64,000 bases of DNA from Muscardinus avellanarius (lineage: Eukaryota; Chordata; Mammalia; Rodentia; Gliridae): NCBI GenBank assembly GCA_963383645.1, contig OY726560.1, positions 87,087,093-87,151,092 of the forward strand. The letters are read 5' to 3'. A program made the translations under genes and the position numbers. Below are positions 54,378-64,000 of the stretch, in pieces. A model generated the notes under the pieces. It was not told where the DNA came from and did no database searches. It saw only the letters and a list, made by a program, of their open reading frames with translations. Numbering within the stretch: the stretch's first letter is position 1; every line of letters begins with the position of its first letter.

Positions 54378-54965
54378 TTAATAATGAACAATGAACAATG
54401 AAACATAAACATGGTCATGGTACTGCACATCTTTACAAATGTGTTCACAGACCTTGTGAACCAGACCTTGTGTTTTGGAGAACATGTTAGGCAATTTTTG
54501 CCATAGCCTTCCACCCAGGCTGGGACACATTTCCACCACTGGCAGCAGGTTAGCCAGGAGCCTCTTCATTTTCCTGTACTCGTGCACCCTCTTCAAGCAA
54601 GGCTTTATTTCTAAGTTGAAGTTGACAGGCCTTGTGAACCAGGCACCAGTTGTTTTGGAGAATATGTTAGGCAATTTTTCCCATAGCAGAATGCACAGAG
54701 AAGGGACTTGGAGACTCCAAGAAAAAGGTAAATTAAGGCATGGTACACTAGGATCATGTCCTAGGAGGAAGAAGATGCTTGAATCTTCCGGGACAGACGT
54801 CATCTTTCTTGTGTCAAAGAACCTGGCTAAGGGGACATGTACCAGTATTGGGAATGTGGAGATTCCTCTCTGGGACTTGGGAGGAAGACACCTGAAATGA
54901 GGATATGGACAATTGCCTCTTGTGCAACTGGCAACTTTGTTCTCTAGAACTAAGTTTTTATACAT
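54378..54965 (-). other. 195-codon open frame with an internal duplication (not a supported gene)
   Basis: Minus-strand frame from ATG 54965 to a TAA at 54378. It contains the same 12-residue pattern twice: LWEKLPNIFSKT and LWQKLPNMFSKT, from a ~55 bp direct DNA repeat (54453-54506 and 54628-54687). Between them lies the stretch (EYRKMKRLLANLL) that recurs as an inverted copy at 53113-53226. No known domain, signal peptide or splice signals stand out. The opposite strand is also open (54475-54900), which argues that the length is chance. It could be an old repeat or a lineage-specific transcript. Confidence 0.25.
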
Positions 54966-55459
54966 TTTTAAAACTATACTAAAATCATGACTTCATGAAA
55001 AAGGAAACATAAAAGTACAATGGGGAGTGATTGATATAGAATATATGTCATATGCTTACAAAATACAGTTATTAAAGGGAAATTGCAGAAACAGGGAGGA
55101 ACAAAGCAACCTGGCTAAAAATTATTAAAAATGTGATTAAGGTCAGTTCTCACTCTCACTAGTGGGCTGAGGACACAAAATTCCAGAAAGACCAGGAGTC
55201 ACCCAGAGACTTGGAGAGTTTGGCCTTTTGCCAAACCACCTTAATTCTCTTGGAACCTTTTGGTCCTCAGCCTTCGTCCATGTTCTCCATCAGGAAAGAG
55301 GCTTCAAAATGTATTAATGTTCCAGTATTGGGAAATATTTCCAATTTTAAAAATATATCTTTGGTAATAAAAGAAGCCAGGTGCTTTAAGGAAAAGGCTG
55401 CAGATTTCCAGGTGCCAAGGGTGATAAGCTAAAGAATAGAAGCCTAGGGCCTGTTTACA
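54966..55459. other. Unrecognised sequence
   Basis: No repeat family recognised; a 73-codon frame only. Confidence 0.35.
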
Positions 55460-55885
55460 TTTCTAAAGAGAGGCAAACTTCTTCAAGGATGTGGGGAAAT
55501 CCCAGACTCCAGACAAGCAATTTAACACATTTTGGGGTGTAACAAAAGGCATGGGGTCTGGGCTGGAGACTGGACCAAAAAAGAGGATATATACATATCA
55601 AACAACCTGCCACAAATTTGGTTGGGCTGGCTATAAGAATACTCTGTGTCCAGGAATCTTCAGTGAATTCATCCAAACCACCCTCCCCCAATGCCACTCC
55701 TGAATGGCATGGGGCTGTAACTGTCTTCTGTATTTCTATCTTTTTAATAAACTCCTTTAAATCTTCAGCAAGAGTCTGGGCTATTGCATATTTATCCTTA
55801 GCTCAGGACAAGAACCTGCGGTTTTGTGGAAATAGTTTCCGGGAGCCTAACAAAGGTCCCCGGGGACAGTTTCCCAAACCATAAC
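55460..55885 (+). mobile_element. Possible LTR
   Basis: A GAGGATATATACATATC TATA-like element near 55585 and an AATAAACTCCTTTAAATC polyadenylation-type stretch near 55746 suggest an LTR. The spacing (about 160 bp) is rather long and the ends are not clear. Confidence 0.35.
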
Positions 55886-56327
55886 AGGACAGCCTTCATA
55901 TTGAGTGCTAGTGTGCTTCAGATTGAGTACTATTAACTGCTCACATGTAGTTAATACTTAGAAATCAATCTGAGGATGTCTAGCTTCTGAGATCAACTGC
56001 AAGCCCTTCAGTGAATCATTTAGTGTTGCATTTATTAACCTCTTGGAATGTGTCTCCTTGTTTTGATTGTTGGTTTCATTGATAATAGATGTATAATTAG
56101 AAGAAATGATAAGGCATCAACAAACAAGTGTAACACCTATAATAAAAAAATGGAGAGAAAAGAAAAGTTGCAGGAAAAAGGTGAAATTCCCTAAAATCTA
56201 CTGCCTAAAAGGTCATAAAATAAGTGATAGAAGACATTCACATATTCATCATCTTCCTGAAAACAATTTGCATATGTAACATTCTTAAAATAAAAGTAAA
56301 TATTTATTGACTGATTGATTGGTTCAT
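55886..56327. other. Unrecognised AT-rich sequence
   Basis: Nothing recognised. Confidence 0.4.
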
Positions 56328-56514
56328 TGGTACTGAGGATTGAACCCAGAGACATTCTATCTTCAAGCCACATCCCTAGCCTTATTTATTTTTGTTTTTA
56401 AAATAAACTCTCACCAAGTTGCTAAAGTTATTACTAAATTTCTGAGTCTGGCCTCAAACATATGATGATCCTGTTTCTGCCTCCCAAATACTGAGATTAT
56501 AGGTTCCTGCCACT
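56328..56514 (-). mobile_element. B1-dID-type SINE, diverged
   Basis: Reverse complement: GGTACTGAGGATTGAACCCA, CTTCAAGCCACATCCCTAGC, a linker with CTCACCAAGTTGC, and a head ending GTTCCTGCCACT. Confidence 0.8.
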
Positions 56515-56754
56515 AAAATTAAACCTTGTGAAACTATAGTTAAAGGTATCTAAAACTTTAGAAATTAATAATGGAAAACTCTGGACCTAAAAATAAAACA
56601 ACTGATGATAGCAAAATTAACTAAACATAAATATCAAGTGTTTCTGGTTTATTTAACTTTTGAAGTAGGTTCTATAAAAGATTGGTCCTAAACAATAATC
56701 TGTGGCTCAGAAAAGCTAAGAAAAGAAAATACACATAAAGATTTGGGAAACACT
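56515..56754. other. Unrecognised sequence
   Basis: Nothing recognised. Confidence 0.4.
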
Positions 56755-57120
56755 ACTTCTATTGTTTGGATGCTTACTGCCCTCATAGGCACACACTGAA
56801 GGCCCATCCCTGCCCTGGTTTTAGTGGGATGTGGAGAAATCTTTGAGAGGTGGAGCCTGGTGGAAGGAAGTCAGGACTCTGGGCTGTGCTTTTGAAGGGG
56901 CTATGGAGACTGAAGCTCCTGGTGTCTCTCTTCCTGTCTCCAGCTGCCCTGAAGCAAATAGCTTTGCTGTACCATTCCATAAACTGCTATCTTCCCACTG
57001 GTACAGAGAAAAGAAGGGCAGAAGGCTGTGGACTGAAACTTCCACAGCAATAAGCCAAAATGAAATTTCCTCCTCATAAATTATTTCAGACATTCTGTCA
57101 CAATGACAGAAAACCAATGA
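56755..57120 (+). mobile_element. MaLR-type solo LTR, diverged
   Basis: It starts ATTGTTTGGATGCTTACTGC and has GAGAGGTGGAGCCTGGTGGA. It ends with CAATAAGCCAAAATGAAATT, TTATTTCAGACATTCTGTCA and CAGAAAACCAATGAC. This start and end are the usual pattern of MaLR/ERVL-type LTRs. No internal sequence is attached. Confidence 0.6.
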
Positions 57121-57806
57121 CTGACCTTTTTCTTCTTATAAAACATCGTCTGGTATTTGAAACGTATGAGAAATATTGGAATAAAGAATTTTGCTTAGCT
57201 TTCCTTCACCCAGTGTTTCCTAAGCTGCTTGCCAAAGGACCCCGTAATGGCTTTTATAGAACACCTCACCTCCCTCCTGATGAAGAGCACCTCAGAAACT
57301 TCACCTTCCCCAGTGGTGCTATGCTGCTTCCCCTGGTGGTGGACAAAAATGCATAAAAACAATAGTAATCATAACAGTAATTCATTCATGCAGTTTTGCA
57401 AAAGTGGAATATAAGACTTTGACTTTGGATCATCTTACATCCCTACTAGAGAGATGAATTAAGGAAATGACATGTATGAACACATCATAAAAACTGAATA
57501 TGTAATTTTAAATATGAGAAAAAAGTTGAATGTAGAAGTCTAAACTACACCTTTACAGTGTGAGTGCATCTTTAAAAAAAACAGATAAGAAAGAGAGAGA
57601 GGTTGATATAAAAAGTGCAATTTAGAGAATTTGAAGTATTAAGAAAAGTCCTAAATTAATGTCCTGAAATACAAACTGGAAGACATTTTTGGTTTTTACT
57701 TGAATAATTTTAAGAAATGAAAATCAATATATGTGTGTGCAATAAAAATCCAAATAATATTGAAATTTAGAATTTTAAGAAGTATATAATCCATATTGAT
57801 GGTGAT
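57121..57806. other. Unrecognised sequence
   Basis: Contains a short GC-richer stretch (57200-57350) in AT-rich DNA. No gene or repeat family recognised. Confidence 0.4.
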
Positions 57807-57820
57807 GGTGATGCCTTTTT

Positions 57821-58024
57821 TTTTTTTTTTTTTTTTTTGGTAGTGGAACTGGGGTTCCTGGAAACCCTTCTACCTCCGGGTTACACTCCCAGACCTATTT
57901 TTTTATATTTTTTTTTTGGAAATAGGGTCTCTTAAGCCAGCAAGGCTAGCTTCAAACCTGCGCAATCCTCCTGTCTCCACCTCCCAAGCGTGGGGATTAC
58001 AAGCATGAGCCACCATGCGCAGCT
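57821..58024 (-). mobile_element. B1-dID SINE, younger subtype, with target-site duplication
   Basis: Duplication GGTGATGCCTTTTT at 57807-57820 and 58025-58038. Long poly(T), GGAACTGGGGTTCCTGGAAA, CTTCTACCTCCGGGTTACAC, GGAAATAGGGTCTCTTAAGC, then a head ending GCCACCATGCGCAGCT. Confidence 0.95.
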
Positions 58025-58038
58025 GGTGATGCCTTTTT

Positions 58039-58540
58039 GGATATAACATGAAGGCACAATTCACCATATGATCCACTTCGTGGTATTTACCTCAAAGAAT
58101 TAAAATCAGCATACTATAGCAACAATACATGCACACCCCTGTTTACAACAGCACAATTCACAAGAGCCAAGGTATGGAACCAACCTAGGTGTCTGTCAAC
58201 AATAGAATGGAGAAAGAAAATGTGGAATATATACATACAGTAGAGTTTTACTTGGCCTTAAGAAAGAATGAAATTTGTCATTTGCATGAAAATGCATGGA
58301 ACTTTTCCACCAAAAAAAGGAAAAGAAAATAGAATTAGAGAGCATCAAGTTTACTGAGATAAGCCAGACCCAAAAAGTCAATGGCTGTATATTTCCTCTC
58401 ATATGTGGAAGCTAGAGATAAAGAGGAAAGAAAAGTGACCTTGTGAAAATAGGATACCAGAAAAGTAGATAAAGGAACCAAGGGAGAGAAAGGGGAGATA
58501 CATGGAAATAAAATAGACCAAATTATTATATGTGTATGAA
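58039..58540 (+). mobile_element. Old L1 3' end
   Basis: Sense ORF2 C-terminus: ACAGCACAATTCACAAGAGC, GGTATGGAACCAACCTAGGT, and GAATATATACATACAGTAGA (the IYTMEY-like segment), then a 3'UTR with GAGAGAAAGGGGAGATAC. Confidence 0.75.
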
Positions 58541-59028
58541 TATGTATAGTGCAATCACTCTTAATATCATGTACAAATATAAGACCAATAATTTTTTTGA
58601 GAAGTGAAATTTTAAAAAGTATGGAATCATCAAAGGCCATCAGAGTTGAAGTTGAAGCAAATAGAACTTGATCTGCATATTCAAATCCAGGCACTAGTAA
58701 TAAGAAATAAAACAAAGAACAGAAAAAGACTGAAAGCCTGCATGTCCCCTAAACTTTAAAAAGGTTAATAAACCAAACTTCTCACCAACAAATTTTATTT
58801 TAAAATAATAGTAATAATAGAAAGTAAATGTGTTCTTAATTTTTAAAAGGAATAAATCTGAAAATTAACATAAGAATATATATACTCATGCATATACATA
58901 TATGTGCAAATATATGTATACATGTACATATGCATGTGTATAGATGTATATATACATGCAAATACATGTGCAAGTATATATACACAAATTTAGTGTGGGT
59001 TTTTTGTGTGTGTGTGGTTGTGTGTGTG
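58541..59028. other. AT-rich sequence with an alternating purine-pyrimidine stretch
   Basis: 58873-58990 is a degenerate TATATG/CATGTA-type alternating tract; 59005-59030 is a short impure TG array. Nothing else recognised. Confidence 0.5.
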
Positions 59029-59100
59029 TTACTGACCATCCAACCCTGGGCTTTGCACCTACTAGGTGAGCACTCTATTCCTGAGCTGCACTCTAGTTTA
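59029..59100 (-). mobile_element. ID-type SINE fragment
   Basis: Reverse complement: CTGGGCTTTGCACCTACTAG, then GCACTCTATTCCTGAGCTGC. Classic ID order, no B1 head. Confidence 0.65.
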
Positions 59101-59384
59101 ACATATATACATTTTTACCTTCACAATTTTATATTCAATCAATTATCAAATCTTCTCTTTCACTTGTATATCTGGCCTGTATTCTTGTTCTAAACTAAGT
59201 CCATAAATATTTTAGTTTATTCTCCATGTGGCTTAGGTAAATGAATGAAGTTTAGTAAATGAGTTAGCTCAACATTTGTGTGCCAGCACTGTTCATGAGT
59301 GTGATTCACAGTCTACTGAGAAAGGCGGCTTTATTGTGATAATGCAGATGTTCAGAGTTAGATGCTTGTACCCCTTGAGAGGGA

Positions 59385-59510
59385 AGAGCTGGTATTATTT
59401 CAGGTTTACAGATGAGAGCATTGTAATTTTGCATATGCTGAGGTGCTGACTCAGCAAGTTGTGGCAGTGCGCTTCAGCATCAAGACCTAGCCAGGAACCT
59501 GTCACACGGC
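59385..59510 (+). mobile_element. Possible MIR
   Basis: TATTATTTCAGGTTTACAGA followed by CTGACTCAGCAAGTTGTGGC resembles the MIR core. Strongly diverged. Confidence 0.4.
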
Positions 59511-59827
59511 CATATTGCTGCTTAGCTGGTTTTTATATGCCAAGTTGCAATTCCTGCACAGGATGTGTCCAACCTTGCCAGGCTATTCTTTCTCCTAATT
59601 CCTAATTTATTACAACCATAACAATCTGGGACAGAAACTAGAGACTCCAGCTTATAATTTTGATATGCCTAAACTCTAAACATGCTCATTATAAGGAAGA
59701 AAAATATATTGATATTTATAGAATATCTATCACTGGTGCACATTTCTTATGCACTAATGATACGGTTCTTTTTTACAAGAACAAAATATTTATTATGACT
59801 AGCAGGAGTAAAGTGGTTGCTCTACAG
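59511..59827. other. Unrecognised sequence
   Basis: Nothing recognised. Confidence 0.4.
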
Positions 59828-60220
59828 AGTTTGTTTATTTTTATTTTTTATTTTATTTTTATGTGGATCATATTGAAAATGGCATATATTCAGACTGTGC
59901 TTGGTGCCCTCTTTCCCCCACTTTCCATTTCCCTTTCCTAACAATGAGTGTACAGTTTAACCATGCTATACTCATACTTTTACACATATTTAAATATAGC
60001 TCCTCCATTAATCAACTTCAGCCTTCTTGTCTCCTACCTTTCCATTTCAGCTTTGCTGAGGTTTCCCCTTCATTATCTAGAGTGTCTCTGGTATTCCTAA
60101 TAGTCCCCAGTTTGAGCATATTAGAGAAGACATATGTCCCTTCTCTTTTTATGCTTGGCTGATCTCACTTAACATAATGTTCTCCAGGTCTACACAGTTT
60201 AACATGAAAATGTATTGGAA
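59828..60220 (-). mobile_element. Old L1 3' end
   Basis: On +: TTTATTTTTATGTGGATCAT, CCTCTTTCCCCCACTTTCCA, and GGCTGATCTCACTTAACATA at 60158 (antisense of the ORF2 C-terminus). Confidence 0.65.
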
Positions 60221-60237
60221 TAAAAAAGAGGATGCCA

Positions 60238-60430
60238 GCCCGGTGTAGTGGCGCACGCTTGTAATCCCCGTGCTTGGGAGGCGGAGACAGGAGGATCGCG
60301 CAGGTTCGAAGCCAGACACGCTGGCTTAAGAGCCCCTGTTTTCAAATTTTAAAAAGTACAAAATAGGTCTGGGAGTATAGCCCGGAGGTAGAAGGGCTTC
60401 CATGGAACCCCCAGTACCACCAAAAAAAAA
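60238..60430 (+). mobile_element. B1-dID SINE, younger subtype, with target-site duplication
   Basis: Duplication AAAAAAGAGGATGCCA at 60222-60237 and 60431-60446. GCCCGGTGTAGTGGCGCACG head, B box GGTTCGAAGCC, and subtype end GAAGGGCTTCCATGGAACCC. Confidence 0.95.
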
Positions 60431-60446
60431 AAAAAAGAGGATGCCA

Positions 60447-60975
60447 TTATTTTATGCATTGACTATTCGGTATTTTCACTCAAATAATATTTCTCATACA
60501 TAAACCATTTGTGCTAGATTTTCTTGTATTTTGCTAAAGACCAAACATATTGAATATATATAAAATGATTTCTGAAGTTATTGAATAAGCTAAACTAAAA
60601 TTACAATTTAAAAAAACAAGTACATTTAACATGAATAACAGAAATAATGGCATCAGTCTGATAATTTTACTGTTAATATATAATATACCTGTAGCCATTG
60701 TCTTTTCAAAGGATTTTAAGTTTCTGGAGGTTTTATTCTTTTGAGTGTATGTGCATGTATTTGTATAAACACTATTCACTTAATTTCAATATTACATAGA
60801 ATTAAAAAATCTGCCTGAGTATTTTGTATCATGTTTTAGAAACAAAATTATAACAACTTATAGCATAATTGACTATCACACCAAGACAAAATTTATGATA
60901 TGGCTCAAATTTTTCAGCCAGTTATATGTTTTTGCTAAATTTAATTTTTTTTGTGTGTGTGTGTGTCTCTACCAC
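60447..60975. other. AT-rich unrecognised sequence
   Basis: Nothing recognised; a short TG array at 60952-60967. Confidence 0.45.
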
Positions 60976-61013
60976 CATTTTTATTTTTTTTATTTTTTTT
61001 AATTTATTTTTTA

Positions 61014-61944
61014 TTGGTGCAATGTATTCATACATCATAGTGGTATAAAGAAAATACTTTTGTAGATATACATGCACATCTCGCCCAGTTAGCCCCTACC
61101 ACGATCCCCACCCCATTCCCTCCCCATCCCTCCTTCCCACGCTTGGCTTACTGGTTGACATCTAGTATTATAGCAATTTATACAATATTAACATTGATAA
61201 TCTCACATAACAGTTTCATTTGTCTGGTACCAAACTTTTGATGACTTAGAGATAACATTTCAATATTTCTTTTTGCTTTCTTTCTTACCAGAGAATATTT
61301 TTTCTTTTTTTTTTTTAGATGAAACTATCATACATTTATTTATTTATTTTTCAGAAAAAATCTATCCTGATATGGAATATGGACTCTAGATACCCAAAAC
61401 AGTCTCAAAGAAGAACAAAGCTAGAAGATGTATGTTTTCTGATTTCAAACCATATAAAGCTACAATAATTGAAACAGTGTAGTACTGTTCTAAAGGCAGA
61501 TATATAAACCATTGGAGCTAAATAAAAGCCTAGAGATAAATTCTTCCATACATTGTCAAGTTATTTTTGACAAGGTTTCCATGAACTTTTGGTGGAGGAA
61601 ATACTAGTCTTTTAACTAAATATTGTTGAAAAATAATAATAAATGAAAAAGAATAAAATTGGACCCTTACCTAACACATATACAAATATTAACTCAAAAT
61701 AGATAAAAGACCTAAATATAAATCTTAATACTATAAGCTTTTAGAAGAAAATGTGGGTCATAAAACCTCACAACATTGAAATTGGAAGTGATTTCTTGGA
61801 TATGATTTCAATGGCACAGGCAACAAAAGAGTAAATAAACTCCCTAAAAAATAAAAAAAAAATATTGTATATCCAAAGACAATGTAAACAGAGTTAAAAG
61901 TTACTGATCCTCTTCCAAGAGTTCCTCCTATGACCCATTTCTCC
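61014..61944 (-). other. 3'UTR with antisense ORF2-derived module
   Basis: As in 16044-16955. In L1 sense, the native 3'UTR start runs to GAGGAACTCTTGGAAGAGG, then ATCAGTAACTTTTAACTCTG opens the module. The G-rich end tract is at about 61090-61140 (C-rich on +). Confidence 0.9.
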
Positions 61945-64000
61945 CTAACTCTCACATATTAGGGAAAGCATCTGATTTCTTATTTTTTGTGCCTGACTAA
62001 TCTCACTTAGCATAATGTCCTCCAGTTCCATCCATTTCCCTGAAAATGATGTAATTGAGTTTTTTTTTGATGGCTGAGTAAAATTCCATTGTGTACATAT
62101 CCCACAGTTTTGTAATCCATTCATCTGTTGATGGACATCTTGGCTGGTTCCATAGTTTGGCTATGGTGAATTGTGCAGCTATGAACATAGATACACATGC
62201 ATTAGTTTGGTAGTTTGGTTTCTTTTCTTTTGGGTAGATACCCAACAGTGGTATTGCTGGATCAAATGGAAGATTTGTTCCCATTCTTCTGAGGATTCTC
62301 CATACTGTTTTCCAAAGTGGTTGCACTAATTTGCAATCCCACCAACAATGTCTTAGAGTTCCCACTTCTCCACATCCTCGCCAGCATCTGTTGTTGTTTG
62401 TGTTTTGAATGATGGCCATTCTAGTTGGAGTTAGGTGAAATCTCAGGGTAGTTTTGATTTGCATCTCTCTGATTGCCAGTGACGTTGAGCATTTTTTCAT
62501 GCATTTATTGGCCATTTGAATTTCTTCTTTTGTGAAGTGTCTATTTAGTTCATTTGCCCATTTTGTTATTGGATGCTTTGTTTTCTTAGTGTTGAGTTTC
62601 TTGAGTTCTCTGTATATTCTAGATATTAGTCCTCTATCAGTGGTGTAGGTGGCAAAAATCTTCTCCCATTCTGTTGGCTCTCGACTGAGATTCTTGATAG
62701 TTTCCTTTGCTGAACAGAAGCTCTTCAGTTTCATGCAATCCCATGTATTGATTCTCCTTTTAATTTGTTGTGCCTTTGGGGTCTTGTTGAGGAAATGTTT
62801 GTCTGTGCCTATGTGTTGTAGTGTTGGACCTATGCCCTCTTCAAGGAGCTTCAAGGTCTCTGGTTTAATTTCCAAGTCTTTGATCCATCGTGAGTTGACT
62901 TTTGTACAGGGTGGAAAAGTGGGATTAACATCCAATTTTCTGCATATGGTTAACCAGTTTTGCCAACACCATTTGTTGAAGAGGCTATCTTTTTTCCAGT
63001 GTATGTTTTTGGCCCCTTTGTCAAAAATCAATTGGCTGAAAGTGTGTGGACTTGTTTCTGGGTCTTCTATTCTGCTCCATTGGTCTATATATCTGTTCTT
63101 TTGCCAGTACCATGCTGTTTTTATTACAATGGCTTTGTAGTATAGTTTAAAGTCAGGTATTGTGATTCCTCCTGCGTGGTTTTTGTTGCTGAGAACTACC
63201 TTGGCTATTCTGGGCTTTTTGTTATTCCAGATAAATTTAAGGACTGATTTTTCTATGTCTGTGAGGAATGATCTTGGTAGTTTAATGGGCATTGCATTAA
63301 ATCTGTAGATCACTTTTGGGAGGATGGCCATTTTAATGATATTAATTCTGCCGATCCATGAACATGGAAGGTCTTTCCATCTTCTAAGATCTTCTTCGAT
63401 TTCTTTTTTCAGTGTTTTATAATTTTCTTTTACTTTTCTCTTTTACTTCCTTGGTCAAGTTTATTCCTAGGTATTTTATTTTTTTGTGGGAGATCCTGAG
63501 TGGAAGTGTTTTCTGAATTTCTTTTTCATTGGATTTATGGTTGGTGTACAGGAAAGCTTCTGACTTTTTAAGATTGATTTTGTATCCAGATACCTTGCTG
63601 AATTTGTTGATCAGTTCTATAAGCCTTTTGGTTGAGTTTGTTGGGTTTTCTAAATATAGTATCATGTCATCTGCAAATAGTGAAAGCTTAAGTTCATCTT
63701 TTCCTATTTGTACTCCTTTGATTTCCTTTTCTTGCCTTATTGCTCTGGCTAGAGTCTCTAGTACTATATTGAAGAGAAGTGGTGATAGTGGACATCCTTG
63801 TCTCATTCCAGTTTTTAGGGTAAATTCTTGAAGTTTTTCCCCATTTAATATGATGTTGGCAGTGGGCTTATTGTAGATTGCCTTAATAATGTTGAGATAT
63901 GTTCCTTCTATTCCAATTCTCTGCAGTGTTTTTATCATAAATGGATGTTGAATTTTATCAAATGCTTTTTCAGCATCTATTGAGATGATCATGTGGGTTT
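61945..64000 (-). pseudogene. L1 ORF2 (second young L1), RT to C-terminus, broken
   Basis: 63992-63417 is RT with [23 protein letters not shown] and [13 protein letters not shown] +1 frameshift near 63431 is the same as in the nested L1. 63331-62003 is open for 442 codons through the thumb/C-terminal part with the Cys-rich [11 protein letters not shown] and HCWWDC segment. A T-run indel near 62060 alters the last residues. The codons after it (to the usual stop at 61945-61947) are in another frame. Confidence 0.95.

Larger units (their letters stand above)
60976..64000 (-). mobile_element. Second young L1, 3' half (runs off the window)
   Basis: Minus-strand L1: poly(A) on the left (T-runs 60976-61012), 3'UTR with the antisense module (61014-61944), and ORF2 from 61945 to the window end. 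It follows 16009-19020 base for base with about 1 difference per 60-100 bp, including the 3'UTR junction at about 61907 and the ORF2 +1 frameshift. The flanks differ from those of the nested L1, so it is a separate insertion rather than a duplicated block. Confidence 0.95.

Overview
The window is nuclear DNA of a placental mammal, almost certainly a rodent of the squirrel-related side of the tree (squirrel, mountain beaver, dormouse or beaver relatives). The reason is the dominant SINE: a B1 (7SL-derived) head fused to an ID-like, tRNA-derived tail with A box TAGCTCAGAGG and B box GGTTCAATCCC, i.e. a B1-dID-type composite. I cannot fix the species. I found no host protein-coding exon, no functional RNA gene and no CpG-island promoter of a host gene. 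The DNA is intergenic or intronic and is largely made of transposable elements of several ages.

Layout. 1-5.5 kb: a ~2.25 kb segment present twice in tandem (286-2533 and 2784-5033), dense in SINEs. 5.5-11 kb: SINEs, microsatellites, an old L1 3' end, a solo LTR and a truncated U4 snRNA pseudogene. 11.2-24.5 kb: an old near full-length L1 on + (11178-24510), split by a complete younger L1 on - (16009-23221) with a perfect 16 bp target-site duplication. 25.1-27.9 kb: an ORF1-only 'half-L1' with an open ORF1. 28-41 kb: SINEs, LTRs, decayed class I ERV pol (37.4-39.0 kb), an exact 50 bp-period minisatellite (39.0-39.6 kb), and an old L1 with a 5' inversion. 41.3-44.2 kb (-) and 47.3-50.1 kb (+): two more half-L1 copies. 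50-61 kb: old L1 fragments, LTRs, SINEs and unrecognised sequence. 61-64 kb: a second young L1 on -, about 99% like the nested one by eye, running off the window.

The main point is the relation between the L1s and the half-L1s. All three half-L1 copies have an L1 5'UTR and ORF1, then leave the L1 sequence right at the ORF1 stop codon. ORF2 is absent. In its place is ~0.7 kb that is an antisense copy of the 3' half of an older, decayed L1 ORF2, followed by a G-rich L1-type 3' end. The two young full-length L1s carry a shortened version of the same antisense module in their 3'UTR; the older outer L1 does not. The simplest reading is that a non-autonomous half-L1 arose first, and that a full-length L1 lineage later took over its 3' tail. 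The young L1s also share ORF2 lesions, which suggests they too may have been mobilised in trans.
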